From Tenrec ecaudatus (taxonomy: Eukaryota > Chordata > Mammalia > Afrosoricida > Tenrecidae), in the NCBI RefSeq assembly GCF_050624435.1, contig NC_134541.1, forward strand, positions 5,901,983 to 5,965,982: a stretch of 64,000 nucleotides of DNA. The letters run 5' to 3'. The stretch's first letter is position 1; every line of letters starts with the position of its first letter. The translations under genes were made by a program, and so were the position numbers. Below, piece by piece: positions 13,480 to 24,958 of this stretch. The notes below the pieces were generated by a model. That model saw nothing but the letters and a program-made list of their open reading frames with translations, was not told the DNA's origin and did not search any database.

Positions 13480-13740
13480 TGGTTATACCTTTTCCAAGAC
13501 AGATTTGTGTGTGCTTTTTTGCAGTCCGTGTTATTTTCAATACTTTTTTTTGCCAAAACAATTCAAATGGATACATTCTTCAGTCTTCCTCATTCAGTGT
13601 TCAACTTTCACACATACATATGAAGTAGTTGAAAATACAATGACAAATAAAGAGAAAATACTATGGTTTGTGTTGATTGCTTTTCAACTTTTTGTAGAGG
13701 TCTTAGGCACCAGGTTTAACTATGCAATGGATCATTGAAC
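13480..13740 (-). mobile_element. RTE LINE 3' fragment (afrotherian RTE1/BovB-like)
   Basis: Reverse complement carries the RTE 3'-ORF remnants also present at 21715-22125 and 23395-23925 (region meaning 'ttttcaattgcttc...tgtgaaagttgga...gaagactgaag'). Diverged and short. Confidence 0.65.
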
Positions 13741-13744
13741 TTTC

Positions 13745-14466
13745 AACTGCTAGGAAGTTTTCTTTGATGGGCACACACAATCCAGCCTAGGTATAACCAC
13801 AGGCAAACTGCTTGCTCAGAATTTAAACCCGACTCAGGTTTTGTGGGACTGTTTCCAACTAAGCACTTGCTTTACGTTGACTTCAAACAAAAGGCTGTTT
13901 CTTCTGGGCACTCACACAAAACCAAAATGCTTCATGCTGGTATGTTGCCCTCAAGGCTTGGTATACCAGTTTGGGGTCTGATCACTCCCTTTCCTGTGGA
14001 GACAAAAACAATACTTCCCCAAAGTTTCCCCACTGCATGTCCTCTTTTTTGCCTTTTCCCCTCTTTAGTTGCTTGCTCTTTGCATCCCTGGGTTGGGTCT
14101 GACCCTTGCCAGAATGCATGCCAAAATGCCTGGGCCTTGCTCTGGGAATTTATGCTTCTTGTGCATTTTTAAGCTTACCTCAATGGATTCCTGTCCTTTT
14201 GGGCTTCAGTTACTTCACTTAGTATAATTTCCTCCAACTCTTCCTATGCTACTATGTGTTTCATGCATCCATCACTACTTTTTAGGGATGCGTAGTATTC
14301 CATTGTATGTACGGACCAGAATTTTATTATTTTTTTGTACCAGAATTTGTTAACCCATTTGTCTGTTGATGGAAATTTAAGTGTTTCCAACTCTGCGGTT
14401 GTGAACTGCACTGCAGTGAACATGAGAGCACAGATGTCTGGCCTTGGTTTGTTTATTACTTCCCTG
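13745..14466 (-). mobile_element. L1 fragment: 3' UTR start and ORF2 C-terminal region
   Basis: Parallels 780-1300: the 'ttttagggatgcgtagtattccattgtatg' segment and the 'gttgatggaaatttaagtgtttccaactc' segment, with the 3'-UTR start at 13900-14050. Broken at 14466 against retroviral LTR sequence. Confidence 0.8.
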
Positions 14467-16264
14467 ACCTAACTTGTTGGATTGCAGAACGTGCCCGGGG
14501 GCTCAAGATGCCCCTGTACCTTTCCCTGCTCTCCCTTCCCTCCCGGGAGTTCTTTTCCCTGAATAAAATCCTTTTCTTTCACTTCAGTTCTTTTCTAAAC
14601 CCTCTCTGTCCAGCCACGCTGTCTCCAACCTTTCATCTTGATGCCAAAATCCGGCAGCCACAGGAGGGGTTTCCGTGCCACCCCAGCCTCCCTCTGGCTG
14701 CTGCACAGCCCCATCCTCCGCTTGCATGGACCTCTGAAGCCTGCCTGTGCAAGTGCTTTCTGGTATTTATGTGCACGTTTGTTCTGTCTCATTTGTCTTA
14801 CTTGTCACTTTGGACACCAAGGACCAGCAAACTCATACAGGAACATAGGGTCCACAGATGGCTAACTAGCTGAAAAGCCACCAAGCAAGTACACTAGAAG
14901 GCCGAAACTGGCACCACTACAGGGGTTTATTCTGCTACCCTAGTACCAAGAGGAGTTGGAGATAATTGCCTTTCTAGGTGAAGGATGAGACAATAAGGCC
15001 AGTTTCTCGTGTCCACCTTTTCTCTGTATCTATCTTCCCTCTCATGTGGCCTAGTCTTTTGTCTCTGTTTATTTCCTGGGATTCTGGCTGCTAGCCGGGT
15101 TGCTGGCACTGGGCCTGGCAGTCACTGCGCTTTCTTACCAGGCTGAAACGCAAAGGGTAAGGCTGAACTTCTACCTCAGCCCAGTAAGCTAGGTTAAATC
15201 CTGCCTCTCCAGCAGAAGCCTTTATAACTCAGTCAGCTTTAATATTTTTAAAAAGCTTTAAAAGGCCAAGGGTGGCCCTTAGACCCCATCCTTGAGCGGG
15301 TAAACATGGCATCTAAAGTTTTTAACATCAGAGAGAAACAGGCTGAGGCAGTGCATGAGTCCCAAGCACACCAGCAGGCTCCCTGGCAAGCTCAGGCCTT
15401 GGTTGCAGCTTCAGGCCAGCTGGAGCAAGGGAAACATCAGGAAACATCACTCCTATCCATGCTTCTAACCGTCTGCTGCCTGGACCTTGCTTTAAGGGTA
15501 GCCAGGGAGGGCACTGGGCTAAGCACTGCCTGTACCCTTGACCACCCAGCAAGCCTTGCCTGGTGTGCAGTCAAGGCCATTTGAGAAGTGACTGTCCCTC
15601 AGTACTTACGACGGCAGAGGGACAGTCCCTCCGATCCCTGGCCACCGTTGGCATGGCTAGGCCTGGCCACTGACAGCGATTAAAGACACGCAGACTCAAC
15701 GATCCTGGTAACCCTCGCTGAGCCTTGGGTAACAATAAAGGTAGCAGGCAAGTCGGTCTCTTTTTTCATGAACCCAGGGGCTGCCTTCTCAGTACTTACT
15801 TCCTTCTCGGTGCTCCTTCTCAATCCCAGGTTATGATTGTGGATACAGAAGGCAAGCCCCACAACCCTTAGTAACCCCACCTTTGTTTCTAAAGGTAGGG
15901 AACCCCCCGCCTTTCTTGTTCCTTCCTAACAATGCCTTCGTGCCCTGCGCCATTACTGGGTAGGAATCTCCTTTCCAACCTGAGAGTTAGTCTCTAATGG
16001 AACTGTTTCCTACCCACTCCTCCTTCCCCAATATCCTTTTTGTTATTGCTCTCTGCCATTAAACCTTTGCCCACAACCCCCTGTGCTCCAGTGCCACACC
16101 ACATAAACCCGCAAGTGTTGAACACTTCCCGATCTGTTGTTGGGAGACATCACCAGCCTGTTTCTATTTGTCTCAAAGACCCTTCCACTTTCTCTATTCA
16201 TCTCCCTCACTCACCATAAAGGCCTGAAATGTATCATTCAACCCTTTCCAGATAACCAACTCCT
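14467..16264 (+). mobile_element. ERV-F-like gammaretroviral relic, LTR end, leader and gag-region
   Basis: Starts within a gammaretroviral LTR 3' part (CT-rich, poly(A) signal AATAAA at 14562-14567, then U5-like sequence). A candidate primer-binding site follows at 14639-14656. Downstream to about 16264 is leader/gag/pol-like sequence too decayed to read in one frame. The 5' end of the LTR is lost at the L1 junction. Plus orientation agrees with the pol fragments at 18057-19302. Confidence 0.65.
14639..14656 (+). other. Candidate retroviral primer-binding site, tRNA-Phe type
   Basis: TGATGCCAAAATCCGGCA. It matches the complement of the tRNA-Phe 3' end at 14 of 18 positions as I recall that sequence. 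Most mismatches are G-to-A or C-to-T, as expected from decay, and it lies just after the U5-like region. This supports an ERV-F-type element. Confidence 0.5.
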
Positions 16265-16369
16265 TTTTTTTTCCTGTTCGGTATGGATATTTTATTATTG
16301 TTTATTTGGAAATTACATATGGCTAAAGAGTTGTGTGAAAGTGTGAAGTTGACAAGGGGTGGTTTGCAG

Positions 16370-16700
16370 TAGTTACATAATCTGATGTTAACGTGAGACT
16401 ATTAAGTTTGAAGAGGTGGAGTTTAGCCTGTCAACCAAGTCGCAGCTTGATGATCTCATTTGGAGGTACAAGAAAAAGATACATAGCTCACTGGAGGCCA
16501 GATGCACTCACTCCCTGCCAGACATTCCTGTTGACAAGCCACATGGAGCTATGCTGATAAGAGCTACAGCTCTGGAGCCACAGGAGTCACGATCACGCCA
16601 GTGCTGAGATGCTTCCACTGCCATTGGATCCACAAGACTTTCCACCCACTGGCCTGTGAGCTTCTAGTGTTTGGCGTCATGGAAAAGCTTTGTTTAAGCA
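16370..16700 (+). repeat. Dispersed LTR-like repeat (family X), copy 1
   Basis: Begins 'gtagttacataatc' and contains 'gcagcttgatgatctcatttgg', 'gacattcctgttgacaagcc' and 'gatccacaagactttccacc'. Homologous copies lie at 16975-17400, 41325-41680 and, reversed, 27480-27770 and 47905-48375. I do not recognise a named family; the TG...CA-like ends suggest an LTR. Confidence 0.6.
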
Positions 16701-16974
16701 TAATACCCTATAAGTCTTTAATGCACTTGGTTGTGCACTAAAAGGTCACAGATCTGAGGCCACCCAGAGGCCGCATGGAAGAAAGGTCTAACAGTCCTCT
16801 TCTGACAAAGTAGCCAATGAACATCCTGTGGAAGGTGGGTGTACTCAGACACACAATGGCACCAGCCGGAACTGCTCCCCAGCAACGAGGTTATAGTCAG
16901 AGTCCCTGCATATCATTATGATAAACAGCATCCCACAAAAGTATGTGAGGAGAAAGGAGGGCAGACCAGAAACC

Positions 16975-17400
16975 ATTAGTGTGACAGTTGGATTTGATGT
17001 CAACTTGAAACTATGTGAAGTGTAGGGGTAGAGTCCAGCCTTTCTGGTCACAGCCTGATGGTGCCTCCTTGGGGACTGACTGGCTTCTCTAGAAGACACA
17101 GTGAGTACTGCTTCATCCTCCCAAGCCCTTTGTTTTCTTGCTGGCAGGAGCCCCTGCTTCCAGAGGCGGCCCCGAGTAGGATGCAGAGCCTGCGACTCAG
17201 TTTCTGAGCTGTGTGTGCCCTCCCTTGTTTCCATGACCTTGGATAACCAGGACTTGGCACACACTGGCCTGGGCCTGTGATCTCCCTGCTTCCCACTTCA
17301 CTCTACATCATCAGCCTGCAGCTATGTGAGGCTGACCAGGGGCCCAGCCACATGGACTCATGTTGGACTGGGCTGGGCTACCTTCTTGGTAGAAGGTCAC
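16975..17400 (+). repeat. Dispersed LTR-like repeat (family X), copy 2
   Basis: Diverged homologue of 16370-16700, sharing the order 'gatgtcaacttgaaact', 'cagcctgatggtgcctcc' and a 'cttccagaggcggcc' region. Lies with copy 1 inside the interrupted ERV. Confidence 0.45.
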
Positions 17401-17416
17401 TTCTTGATATAAAGTT

Positions 17417-18052
17417 CTTTTTTAGACGTTCATGAGTATCACTGGTGGTGTTTCTGTACACAACTCAGCCTCACCCACTTAGCTTCCCCCACAGGCCACC
17501 CTGTGGCCCGGAGATGCTGACCTACCTGGGAGTAGGTGGCCTTCTGCTTCTCCAGCAGCACTGCGCCCTCCTTCTGTTGGCTCTTGGTGTCCAGGCTCTG
17601 CTGCTTCTCACTCACCAGCACCTCTGCCAGTTTCCACATTTTCACAGCCTTCAGGGTTTCGCTGTCTGAATCAGCACTGGGGTCATGGTAGCAGAGCAGT
17701 GCGAAACACTTCTTCTTGAGCTGCTGCTCCACTTCCAGCTGGAGCCGACTTCTCATCCACAGAAAGTCCTCTGCAGGTGGCATGAGCTCCAACAGGTCTG
17801 CTTTCTCCAGCCCTAGCAATGAAGGCGCCTCCTTCTCCTGGCTGGGACCCAAGAGCTGGGTCAGTTCAGTCACCAATAAGTGCTGTTCCAGGGTCCCATG
17901 AAACTTTTTGTCTTCAGAAGTTAGATTTGTGTCTTGTGTCTTCACATAGTATCCACGAGCAGCTCCTGGGTGACTCTGCAGGATCTCAGACCTCAGCCAC
18001 GTGGTCTTATGCAGTCGAACATCTTTCCAAGCCTTGCTGGCGTACTTCCTTT
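17417..18052 (-). pseudogene. HAUS4: HAUS4 retro-pseudogene, 5'- and 3'-truncated, with intron-like tail
   Basis: HAUS4 is a subunit of the augmin complex, which binds microtubules and recruits gamma-tubulin to spindles. The minus strand from about 18052 encodes a central stretch of it: AWKDVRLHKTTWLRSEIL, then two compensating frameshifts, then VKTQDTNLTSEDKKFHGTL, LLGPSQEKEAPSLLGLEKA, QLKKKCFALLCYHDP and MWKLAEVLVSEKQQ, to TYSQ. There are no introns inside this part. At 17525 similarity to HAUS4 protein stops exactly at CCCAG|GTAGGT, a perfect 5' splice site. The 90-100 bp beyond it look like retained intron, ending in a short A-run at about 17425-17418. It lies within the interrupted ERV. 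Identity of the gene is confident; the retained-intron reading is inference. Confidence 0.85.
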
Positions 18053-18056
18053 TAGT

Positions 18057-18487
18057 TCACCTTTACTTGGGAAGACCCAGACACAAGTAGTGCTTTCCAA
18101 TATTCCTGAAGCGTCCTTCCCCAGGAGTTGCATGATTTGGGACATATTTTCGGCCAACCACTGGCCACAGACCTGTTAAACTGTCCTCTCTCGCCGTCCA
18201 CCTTGCAACAGTATGTGGATAACCTCCTGCTGTGTAACCCCACCAAAACCAGTTCACTAGAACATGCAGCCCAACTCTTAAGCTTCCTAGCTTTTAAAGG
18301 CTATAGGGTCTCACAGGCTAGAGCCCAGCTAACATGCCCAGGTGTAACCTACTTGGGCCTGCAGCTCACCCCTACCACCTGGGAACTTACAGTGAACTGT
18401 GGCCAGGCGGTGGGGGAGCTCCAAGCCCCAGAAACTGCAAATCAAATACTTTCCTTTTTAGGCTTTGTGGGATTTTTTACACATTAA
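18057..18487 (+). pseudogene. Gammaretroviral pol: reverse-transcriptase fragment
   Basis: From 18057 the reading FTFTWEDPDTSSAFQYS, broken by a stop, continues into a frame with QYVDNLLLC. The latter sits at the RT active site, where the usual second aspartate of YVDD is asparagine here. The following residues have the gammaretroviral order (GYRVS...AQ...GVTYLGL...). This is a dead remnant of the ERV-F-like element whose 5' part is at 14467-16264; the gap contains later insertions. Confidence 0.8.
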
Positions 18488-19302
18488 ATTCCTAACTTTT
18501 CCTTGTTAGCTAAACCTCTTTAAGAAGCTGCTAAGGGCACTCCTGTTGGGCCCCTTAACTCTCCCCAATTAATCAGAGCAGCCTTTTAACACACTCTCTT
18601 CCAGTCTCCACCTTTACATTTACCAAACACTAATAAACTTTTTCCTCTACAGACAAAAGGTAGGGCATAGCAGCTACTGTCCTGACTCAGCCCCTGGGGC
18701 CCACCCACTGTCCAATAGTTTATGTGCCCAAACAGTTAAATATGACAGTCAGAGGCTGGCGGTTGTGCCTCAGGGCCCTGGTGGCAGATGCCACCCTTAC
18801 TGAAAATGCTTTCAAACTAACACTGGGAAAGCCTATGCTAATGTTATATACCCACAAGCCTGAGGACCTCCTCTCACATCAAGTCCTGTCTCTGCTGTCT
18901 CCAAGCCACTTACAGGAAACCCACCTTATGTTTATCAAAAACCCTAACTTAAGCCTGCACCAGGATCCCTCTTCAAACCCAGCAAACCTCTTACCTCAAC
19001 TCCTAGACTCACAGAAGCCTAGCAGTCATTCCTGCCCACAAGCAATTGAAGAACTAACACTGCCCCAACCTAAACTCTCCCATCAACCGTATCCTAACCC
19101 ACATCTAACTTTATTTGTTAATGGCAGGTCTATTGTAGATGCTCAAGGGTAACAACAAGCTGCTTATGCTGTCGTCTCACTTCATCAAGTCCGGAAAGCT
19201 TCAAGCCTTCCAGTCGGAACTACTTCTCAAAAAGAGGAACATATAGCTCTCACTCAAGCTCTTCATTTAGCTAAAGGAAAAACAGACAATATATATTCCG
19301 AT
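18488..19302 (+). pseudogene. Gammaretroviral pol: connection and RNase H fragment
   Basis: The frame at 18724-19152 (with RALVADATLTENAFKLTLG and LTLFVNGRSIVDAQG) fits the connection domain and the start of RNase H. The expected metal-binding Asp of the LFVDG-type motif is Asn. It continues past a stop to about 19302 (EEHIALTQALHLAKGK) and is then cut by an L1 3' end. No env or 3' LTR is found downstream. Confidence 0.75.
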
Positions 19303-19925
19303 TCTTTTTTTTTAATTTTTAAAATCATTTTATTAGGGTCTCATACAACTCCTATCATAATTCATACATACATCAATTGTGTAAAGCACATTTGTACATT
19401 CATTGCCCTCATGATTCTCAATCATTTATTCTCCACCTAAGCTCCTGGCGTCAGCTCATTTTCCCCCTCCCTTCCCACTACCCCCTCCCTCATGAACCCT
19501 TGATAATTTATAAATTATTTTGTCTTGTCTTGCACTGTCTGATGTTTCCCTTCTCCTGCATTTCTGTTGTTCCTCCCTCAGGGAGGAGGTTATATGTAGA
19601 TCCTTGTAATCAGTTTCCCTTTTCCAACCCACCCTCTCCCCACCCTCTCAGTATCACCACTCATACCACTGGTCCTGAAGGGATCATTCACCCTGGATTT
19701 TCTGTGTTTCCAGTTCCTATCGGAACCAGTGTACATCTTCTGGTCTAGCCAGACTTGAAAGATAGAATTGGGATCATGATAGAGAGGGGGTGGTGGAAGC
19801 ATTTAGGAACTAGAGGAAAGTTTTATGTTTCATCATTGCTACATCTCACCCTGACTGGCTCGTCTCCTCCCCGAGACCCTTCTGTAAGGGGATGCCCAGT
19901 GGCCTACAAATGGGCTTTGGGTTTC
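19303..19925 (-). mobile_element. L1 3' end, inserted in the ERV
   Basis: T-rich start (A-tail on minus strand), AATAAA-containing tail region and 3'-UTR landmarks to about 19925. 5'-truncated. Confidence 0.82.
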
Positions 19926-20439
19926 CGAGAATACATCTTTACAGGTGTAGAGAGCTTCCAATAGAGGGTTAGGTTTTCCATATGCCAAGAAGGAAAACGG
20001 TCAAACTGGATACACACCGTCCACTCATCTGCCTGGCAGTTGGTTTTCTTCTTGGTACTGCTCCCAACTGGCCTTGACCCTTAGGGAAATAGTCATGAAG
20101 AGTGTTTGCTACTGTTAATCTCTTCCCGTACATAGGTCCATTCTGCAACAACCAGATATTCTGAAAGCAGGTGAGCTGTACTTAAGGAAGGGCATTGTCC
20201 TTGTGAGGGTACATAAAAGCATGAAACTGAGTGCTCCTTGTTCACAAAACAGACAGAGATGTTCCTCCAGGGTCTGAGGACACTGACCAGATGCATTTCT
20301 GCTCCCATTCCTACTACATCCCAGAAAAATGAAACTACACTGACAGAATTCACATTGTGATTGTTAGGCAAGCTGCATCACCATGAAGGGATGGTATCAG
20401 ACCTTAAAACCCATGGGACCTGACTATGGGGATGATGAA
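19926..20439. other. No recognisable feature
   Basis: About 500 bp without coding signal or repeat that I can name. Confidence 0.4.
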
Positions 20440-20800
20440 AATGAGTAAAGTTTAGTCACTGATCTGACCTATACTAATAATAATCCAAAAAGAATTAACA
20501 GAACTAAATGTAAGAGCTAAAATTCTAAAGCTCTTAGAAGAAAATATAAGCTGTTTGTCATCTCGATTAGGCAAGGAGTCTTAGGCTACCAAAGCAAAAA
20601 CAGCAAAAGGATGATACATAAGACTTCATCAAATGAAAATGTTATGCTTTTGAAAAGCACACTTCAAAAACTAAAGACAACCCACATAATGTGAGCAAGT
20701 ATTTGAAAACGATACATCTCATAAAGGACTTGTATCCATAGTAATCTGAGAGCAAGTAATCCTACAATATGGCTTATATGAGCAACAGGGCATCAGGATT
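20440..20800 (+). mobile_element. Old L1 ORF2 C-terminal remnant
   Basis: Blocks such as 'aaagctcttagaagaaaatat' and 'aaaggacttgtatccata' follow the order seen in the 3' part of mammalian L1 ORF2, heavily mutated. Plus orientation. Confidence 0.6.
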
Positions 20801-20879
20801 GGAGTCACTCACTAACATCCGTTAGAGTCCCATAACACACACTTTGTTGAAAGCAAAGAAAACTTGACGAAAATCAGAG

Positions 20880-21010
20880 GACAGCGTGCATATGGTTTCT
20901 AGGGTTGTAATTTTCATAGGCTCCATAGCTCCCTCTTTCTCCCATGGAGCAGCTGTGGGTGTTGAACCTGCAATCTTAGTAGTCCAGCTTGAGCCCCATG
21001 GTATCAGCAT
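20880..21010 (-). repeat. AfroSINE, minus orientation, diverged
   Basis: Contains the reverse complement of the 'gactaagattgcaggttcaac...cacagctgctccatggg' block, the B-box and post-tRNA region of AfroSINE. Confidence 0.6.
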
Positions 21011-21059
21011 GCTTCTTTCAGTATGAATTACCACTCAGTATAAAAATCGCAAATATCCT

Positions 21060-21450
21060 ATTTGTCCAAAAGCAACATCATGATAAATAGAGGAAAGATG
21101 GGCATTGCTAAGAATTTTACTGAACTTCTGTCCATATGTCCATGGAAGGACCCTGACAGCAGCGTAACTAGAAGGGGAGTGGCTATCACTATGAACTTCT
21201 CTGAAACTGCTCACATGACAAGTTCCTGGATAGAGCAGGAGGAAAAGGTAGAACAAAACTCAAGAGCATAAAAGAGACCAGGCTTACCTAGTCAGACAGA
21301 GACAGGTAGAAACCCTGAGAATATGGACCGTAGTCACCCTTCTGGTGTCGAGCTGAATTCACTGCCTGACTGAGTTGTCAGACATGTACTAATGAAGTAC
21401 ATACACTTCAAAATAATCAACCATTTGAGCTCAAAAGGTAGCTCTTAGAC
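21060..21450 (+). repeat. Old LINE-associated 3' repeat, unclassified
   Basis: Includes 'acaagttcctggatagagcagga', a block I associate with old afrotherian LINE 3' regions. Family assignment is uncertain. Confidence 0.35.
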
Positions 21451-21714
21451 AAGGACAAAGTTCAAAGGTTTGGGAAACCATGAGGAATGGAAACAGAAAA
21501 GAGGAAGGACGTGGCTTAAGGGACGTTATTGGCAGATTGTAATGAATGAAACAATATGGACTGTTGAATATAATATTGATGGTCACTGCATATCTCCACC
21601 CAATTCACAACCAACTTTTTAAGAAGTGCTGGATTGAATAGCAAAAATCTGCCATCAAGACCTATATAAAACATGCATGCACACACACAAAACCTCTTTA
21701 AAGCATTAAAAGAA

Positions 21715-22125
21715 AAATATATATCATTTTTAAGATGCCCCTGATGCAAGCATTAGTATTTTCACTCACCTCGTGTGCATGTAAAAGGTGGATAAGCATG
21801 ACTGAAGAATTATGAATTACCTGTTTGGACCAGGAATATTGAATATACCATGAGGTTCTAGAAGAAAAATCTCGTTTTTTAAAAAGTACAGCTAACATGC
21901 TTCTTTGACGCTGGTGTGGACTTTAACACTTATTTCAGAGATGTTATCAGGAGGGACATGTTATCAAAAATGAACGATTATCTTGCTAGGTAGTCTCAAT
22001 GAAAGGGCTGAAACAGCAATCATGGTGGGACGGAGGGCACAGTCCTAGGCAGGGTTTTATGTTGTCAATGGGATTGCTGAGGAGAATCGAATCCACGGAA
22101 CTTATCACAAAACAATATGAGATGC
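21715..22125 (+). mobile_element. RTE LINE 3' end (afrotherian RTE1/BovB-like)
   Basis: Parallels 23395-23925: 'ttttcactcacctcgtgtgcatg', 'ccaggaatattgaatatacc', 'gagatgttatcagga', ending at 'gggattgctgaggagaatcga'. RTE 3' ORF remnant and 3' UTR. Confidence 0.7.
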
Positions 22126-22625
22126 AGTAAAAGAATATGGCCTGTCTAGTCACTATCTCACTTGTGTTGTATTATCAATTCTAGTCTCTTTCCTTATGGC
22201 TACACACATTTTGCAGGGCACTCTCTGCTACGCTAATGGCCCAGATGAAGGTGGGAGTGAGCCTCCTCCTCAGTAGAGGGTAGGAACCAAGTCAATATCC
22301 TTTATTTCCTTGGGGATATGGTCAGAAAATAAAAATCCACAATTCTATGAAAGCCATTCTTCTGCATGTAGGAGCTAAGAACCAGGAGCACAGAGAGAAA
22401 TCCTCAGACCATTGCAAGAGCTTCCAGTGGAATAAGCTGGAGAGCTCTGAAGTGGAGGAGGCAACAGAGGTTGTGTCATGGAGACCATGGGGGACAGTGA
22501 AGGAGCCAGGCCAAGACCAGAGGCAGAGAAAGGGCATTACAACAACCAAGGAGCAGGGCCAAGACAATGGGACCAGGGAGGCCACCCATCTGACTTCCTG
22601 GCCCATGGACGAAGAGGCGACGGAC
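22126..22625. other. No recognisable feature
   Basis: An open stretch at 22347-22661 has no recognisable domain and runs into a SINE. I see no gene. Confidence 0.4.
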
Positions 22626-22760
22626 CATACAGGAAAAAGAGGAGGCTTTCTACTCCTGTAAAGAGTCACATCCTTAGAAACCCACAGGGACAGCTTTATA
22701 CTGCTCTCTAGTGTTGTTAGGTGTCAGAATTGACTTGATGGTTGTGCGCTTGGTTTTGAG
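22626..22760 (+). repeat. AfroSINE 3' part, plus orientation
   Basis: 'gaggctttctactcctgtaaagagt', 'gaaacccacagggacag' and 'gtcagaattgacttgatgg' are the canonical 3' segment of AfroSINE. Confidence 0.85.
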
Positions 22761-22794
22761 AAACTGCCCAGAAAGAACAGGATTTTGCTTGAAG

Positions 22795-23330
22795 TCAATG
22801 TAGAGCAAGGGCTAGGATGGAAACTTTCCTCTAGTTCTTTAATGCTTCCTCCCCCCAACTATCATGTCCTGTATTCTACCTTACAAATCTGGCTATACCA
22901 GAGTATGTACACAGGTACACATTAGAATGAGAGACACAGGGAATCCAGGACAGATAAACCCCTCAGGGCCATTATTCAGAGTAGCCATTCCAGGAGGGTA
23001 AGGGGAAGGCGGGGGAGAAAGGGGGAACTGATCACAATGATCTATATATAACCTCCTCCCAGGGGGATGGACAACAAAAAGTGGGTGAAAAGAGCTATCG
23101 GTCAGTGTAACGCATGACAAAATAATAATTTCTACATCATCAAGGGTTTATTAGCAAGGGAGGGGTTAGGAGAAAAATGAGAAGCTGATACCAAGAGCTC
23201 AAGTAGAAAGAAAATGTTCTGAAAATGATGATGGCAACAAATGTACAAATGTACTTGACAGAATAGATGGATGAACGAATTGTGATAAGAGTTAGAGGAG
23301 CCCCCAATAAAATGATTTTTTTTAAAAATA
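22795..23330 (+). mobile_element. L1 3' end, plus orientation
   Basis: Starts in the 3' UTR at 'ttcctctagttcttt' and ends 'ccccaataaaatgatttttttt'. Poly(A) signal AATAAA and A/T-rich tail at 23310-23330. Confidence 0.88.
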
Positions 23331-23394
23331 CTGCTTGACATGATTGAACTATGGAATGATATATGTATTAACTCCCAATTAATAATACATTTAA

Positions 23395-23925
23395 ATTAAT
23401 TTTTTAAATGTCCAAAGCCAAAAAAGAGTTGAATAGCAAGCATGTTGCTTTGCGGACCTAAGCCATAATATTTTCAATTGCTTCGTGTGTATGTAAAAGT
23501 TGGATACTGAAGAAGGAAGATTGAAGATGAATTTATTCATTTGAATTAAGTTTCTAGAAAGAACTATCAAAAGTAAAGTGGACCTGGAAAAAGACAAACA
23601 AAGCTATGTTGGAAGCTGTAACAGCCAGCATGCTCCTTACATGCAAGGATGGTGAAAGTCTGTCTAACATACTTTGGTCATGTAGAAGGACCCTGTAGGA
23701 CATCATGCTTGGAAAAGTAGAGGTACATTAATAAGATGAGTTAACAATGTGAGATGAATTAACATAGGGGGACATTAATCAATAAGAGGAATTACCACAG
23801 TGGCTGTAACTAGAGGCTCAAACATCGAATGATTATGAAGCTGGCTCTGGACCAGGCAGCGTTTCCTCCAGTTGTATCCAGGGTTGGTATGCATCAGAAC
23901 CTGTTTGATGGCACCTAACAACAAC
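23395..23925 (+). mobile_element. RTE LINE 3' end with CAACAACAA tail
   Basis: Carries the RTE 3' ORF remnant ('gcatgctccttacatgcaaggatgg', 'ggacatcatgcttgg') and ends 'tttgatggcacctaacaacaaca', the simple-repeat tail typical of BovB/RTE1 elements in Afrotheria. Confidence 0.82.
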
Positions 23926-24159
23926 AGGGCTGAAAGTTAAACAGAGCCAGCAAGCAGTCACCTGCCTCTGCAACAGTCCATGCTCCACTGCATCCTGCAT
24001 GACAGCGAGGCTATTCCTGCCCTGCTTTATGGTCACACACAACTCTGTAATATAGTCTAAACACTTGACTTGTACTGTACACCAATTGTGTGTCAATAAA
24101 ATTGTGAAAAAATAATTATACAAGGCTCAAGCCCAAACAAAATTTTAAAACTACATAAT

Positions 24160-24838
24160 AAAATGAGGTATTACCTTACATCAACGTTGAGAGCAAAGTT
24201 AAAAATTTTAAAAACAATGAAAACAGAAAAAGAACAAATGCTGGTGGTGGTACAGTGAGACTGAAACCCTCACATTCTGCCGGTGGGACTAGAAAATTGT
24301 GAAACCACTATGGTAAGTGATACCATGCTACCTCACTCAACTAGGGACGTTCCATCCTTTCTCAAGTAGGAACAACAACATGAACAGTACTGTGTACACC
24401 TCTGCTGATCACAGCATTGTTTACCATAGGAAGAGGGAAAAACCTCAGTGGGATTTTGGTACTTACAATAGAAGACTACCCATCAATATAGCATGGCAAT
24501 ACACTGTAAGCCTCCCATGGTCTGGATGCACCTGGAAAACATGCTGAGTGAAATCAGGCAAATCACAGAAGGCAAAATATTGTAGCAGTTACTAGTTATA
24601 CAGGGGTAAAAACCAGCACCAACATCTTCACATGAAAGCAAATAGACAATATGACGAGGTGGGGAGGAAGATGTAGCAGTAGGCTACGGGAATGTAAGTG
24701 CTCACTTGAGTGAAGGGCAAGATAGTAGTTCACAAGGGAAATTACAGGAGGGGAGTGCAGGCAAGCTATTGGTGGATTTAGTTTATTGTTGAACACAAAA
24801 CTGATGCTGCAAAATGTACTCTCAATTCACAACAAATA
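24160..24838 (+). mobile_element. Old L1 ORF2 3' remnant
   Basis: 'attctgccggtgggactagaaaattgtgaaaccactatgg' and 'aatatagcatggcaatacactgt' correspond to the C-terminal end of mammalian L1 ORF2. Highly mutated. Confidence 0.65.
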
Positions 24839-24958
24839 TTAACTTTTTTAAAAGGACCATTCTGCTTTTTCCTTTCCCCACCTCTTTTGTCTACCATGTA
24901 TTTGGTCTGGTCCCTGCCACATTACCTGGTCCTCACCCCAGGAATGTTTGTATAAGGG
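24839..24958 (-). mobile_element. L1 fragment in inverted orientation (5' inversion candidate)
   Basis: Matches 850-960 of the minus-strand L1 ('ccccacctc...tgtctaccatgt', 'cctcaccccaggaatg'). It directly abuts a plus-strand L1 3' UTR. Confidence 0.68.
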
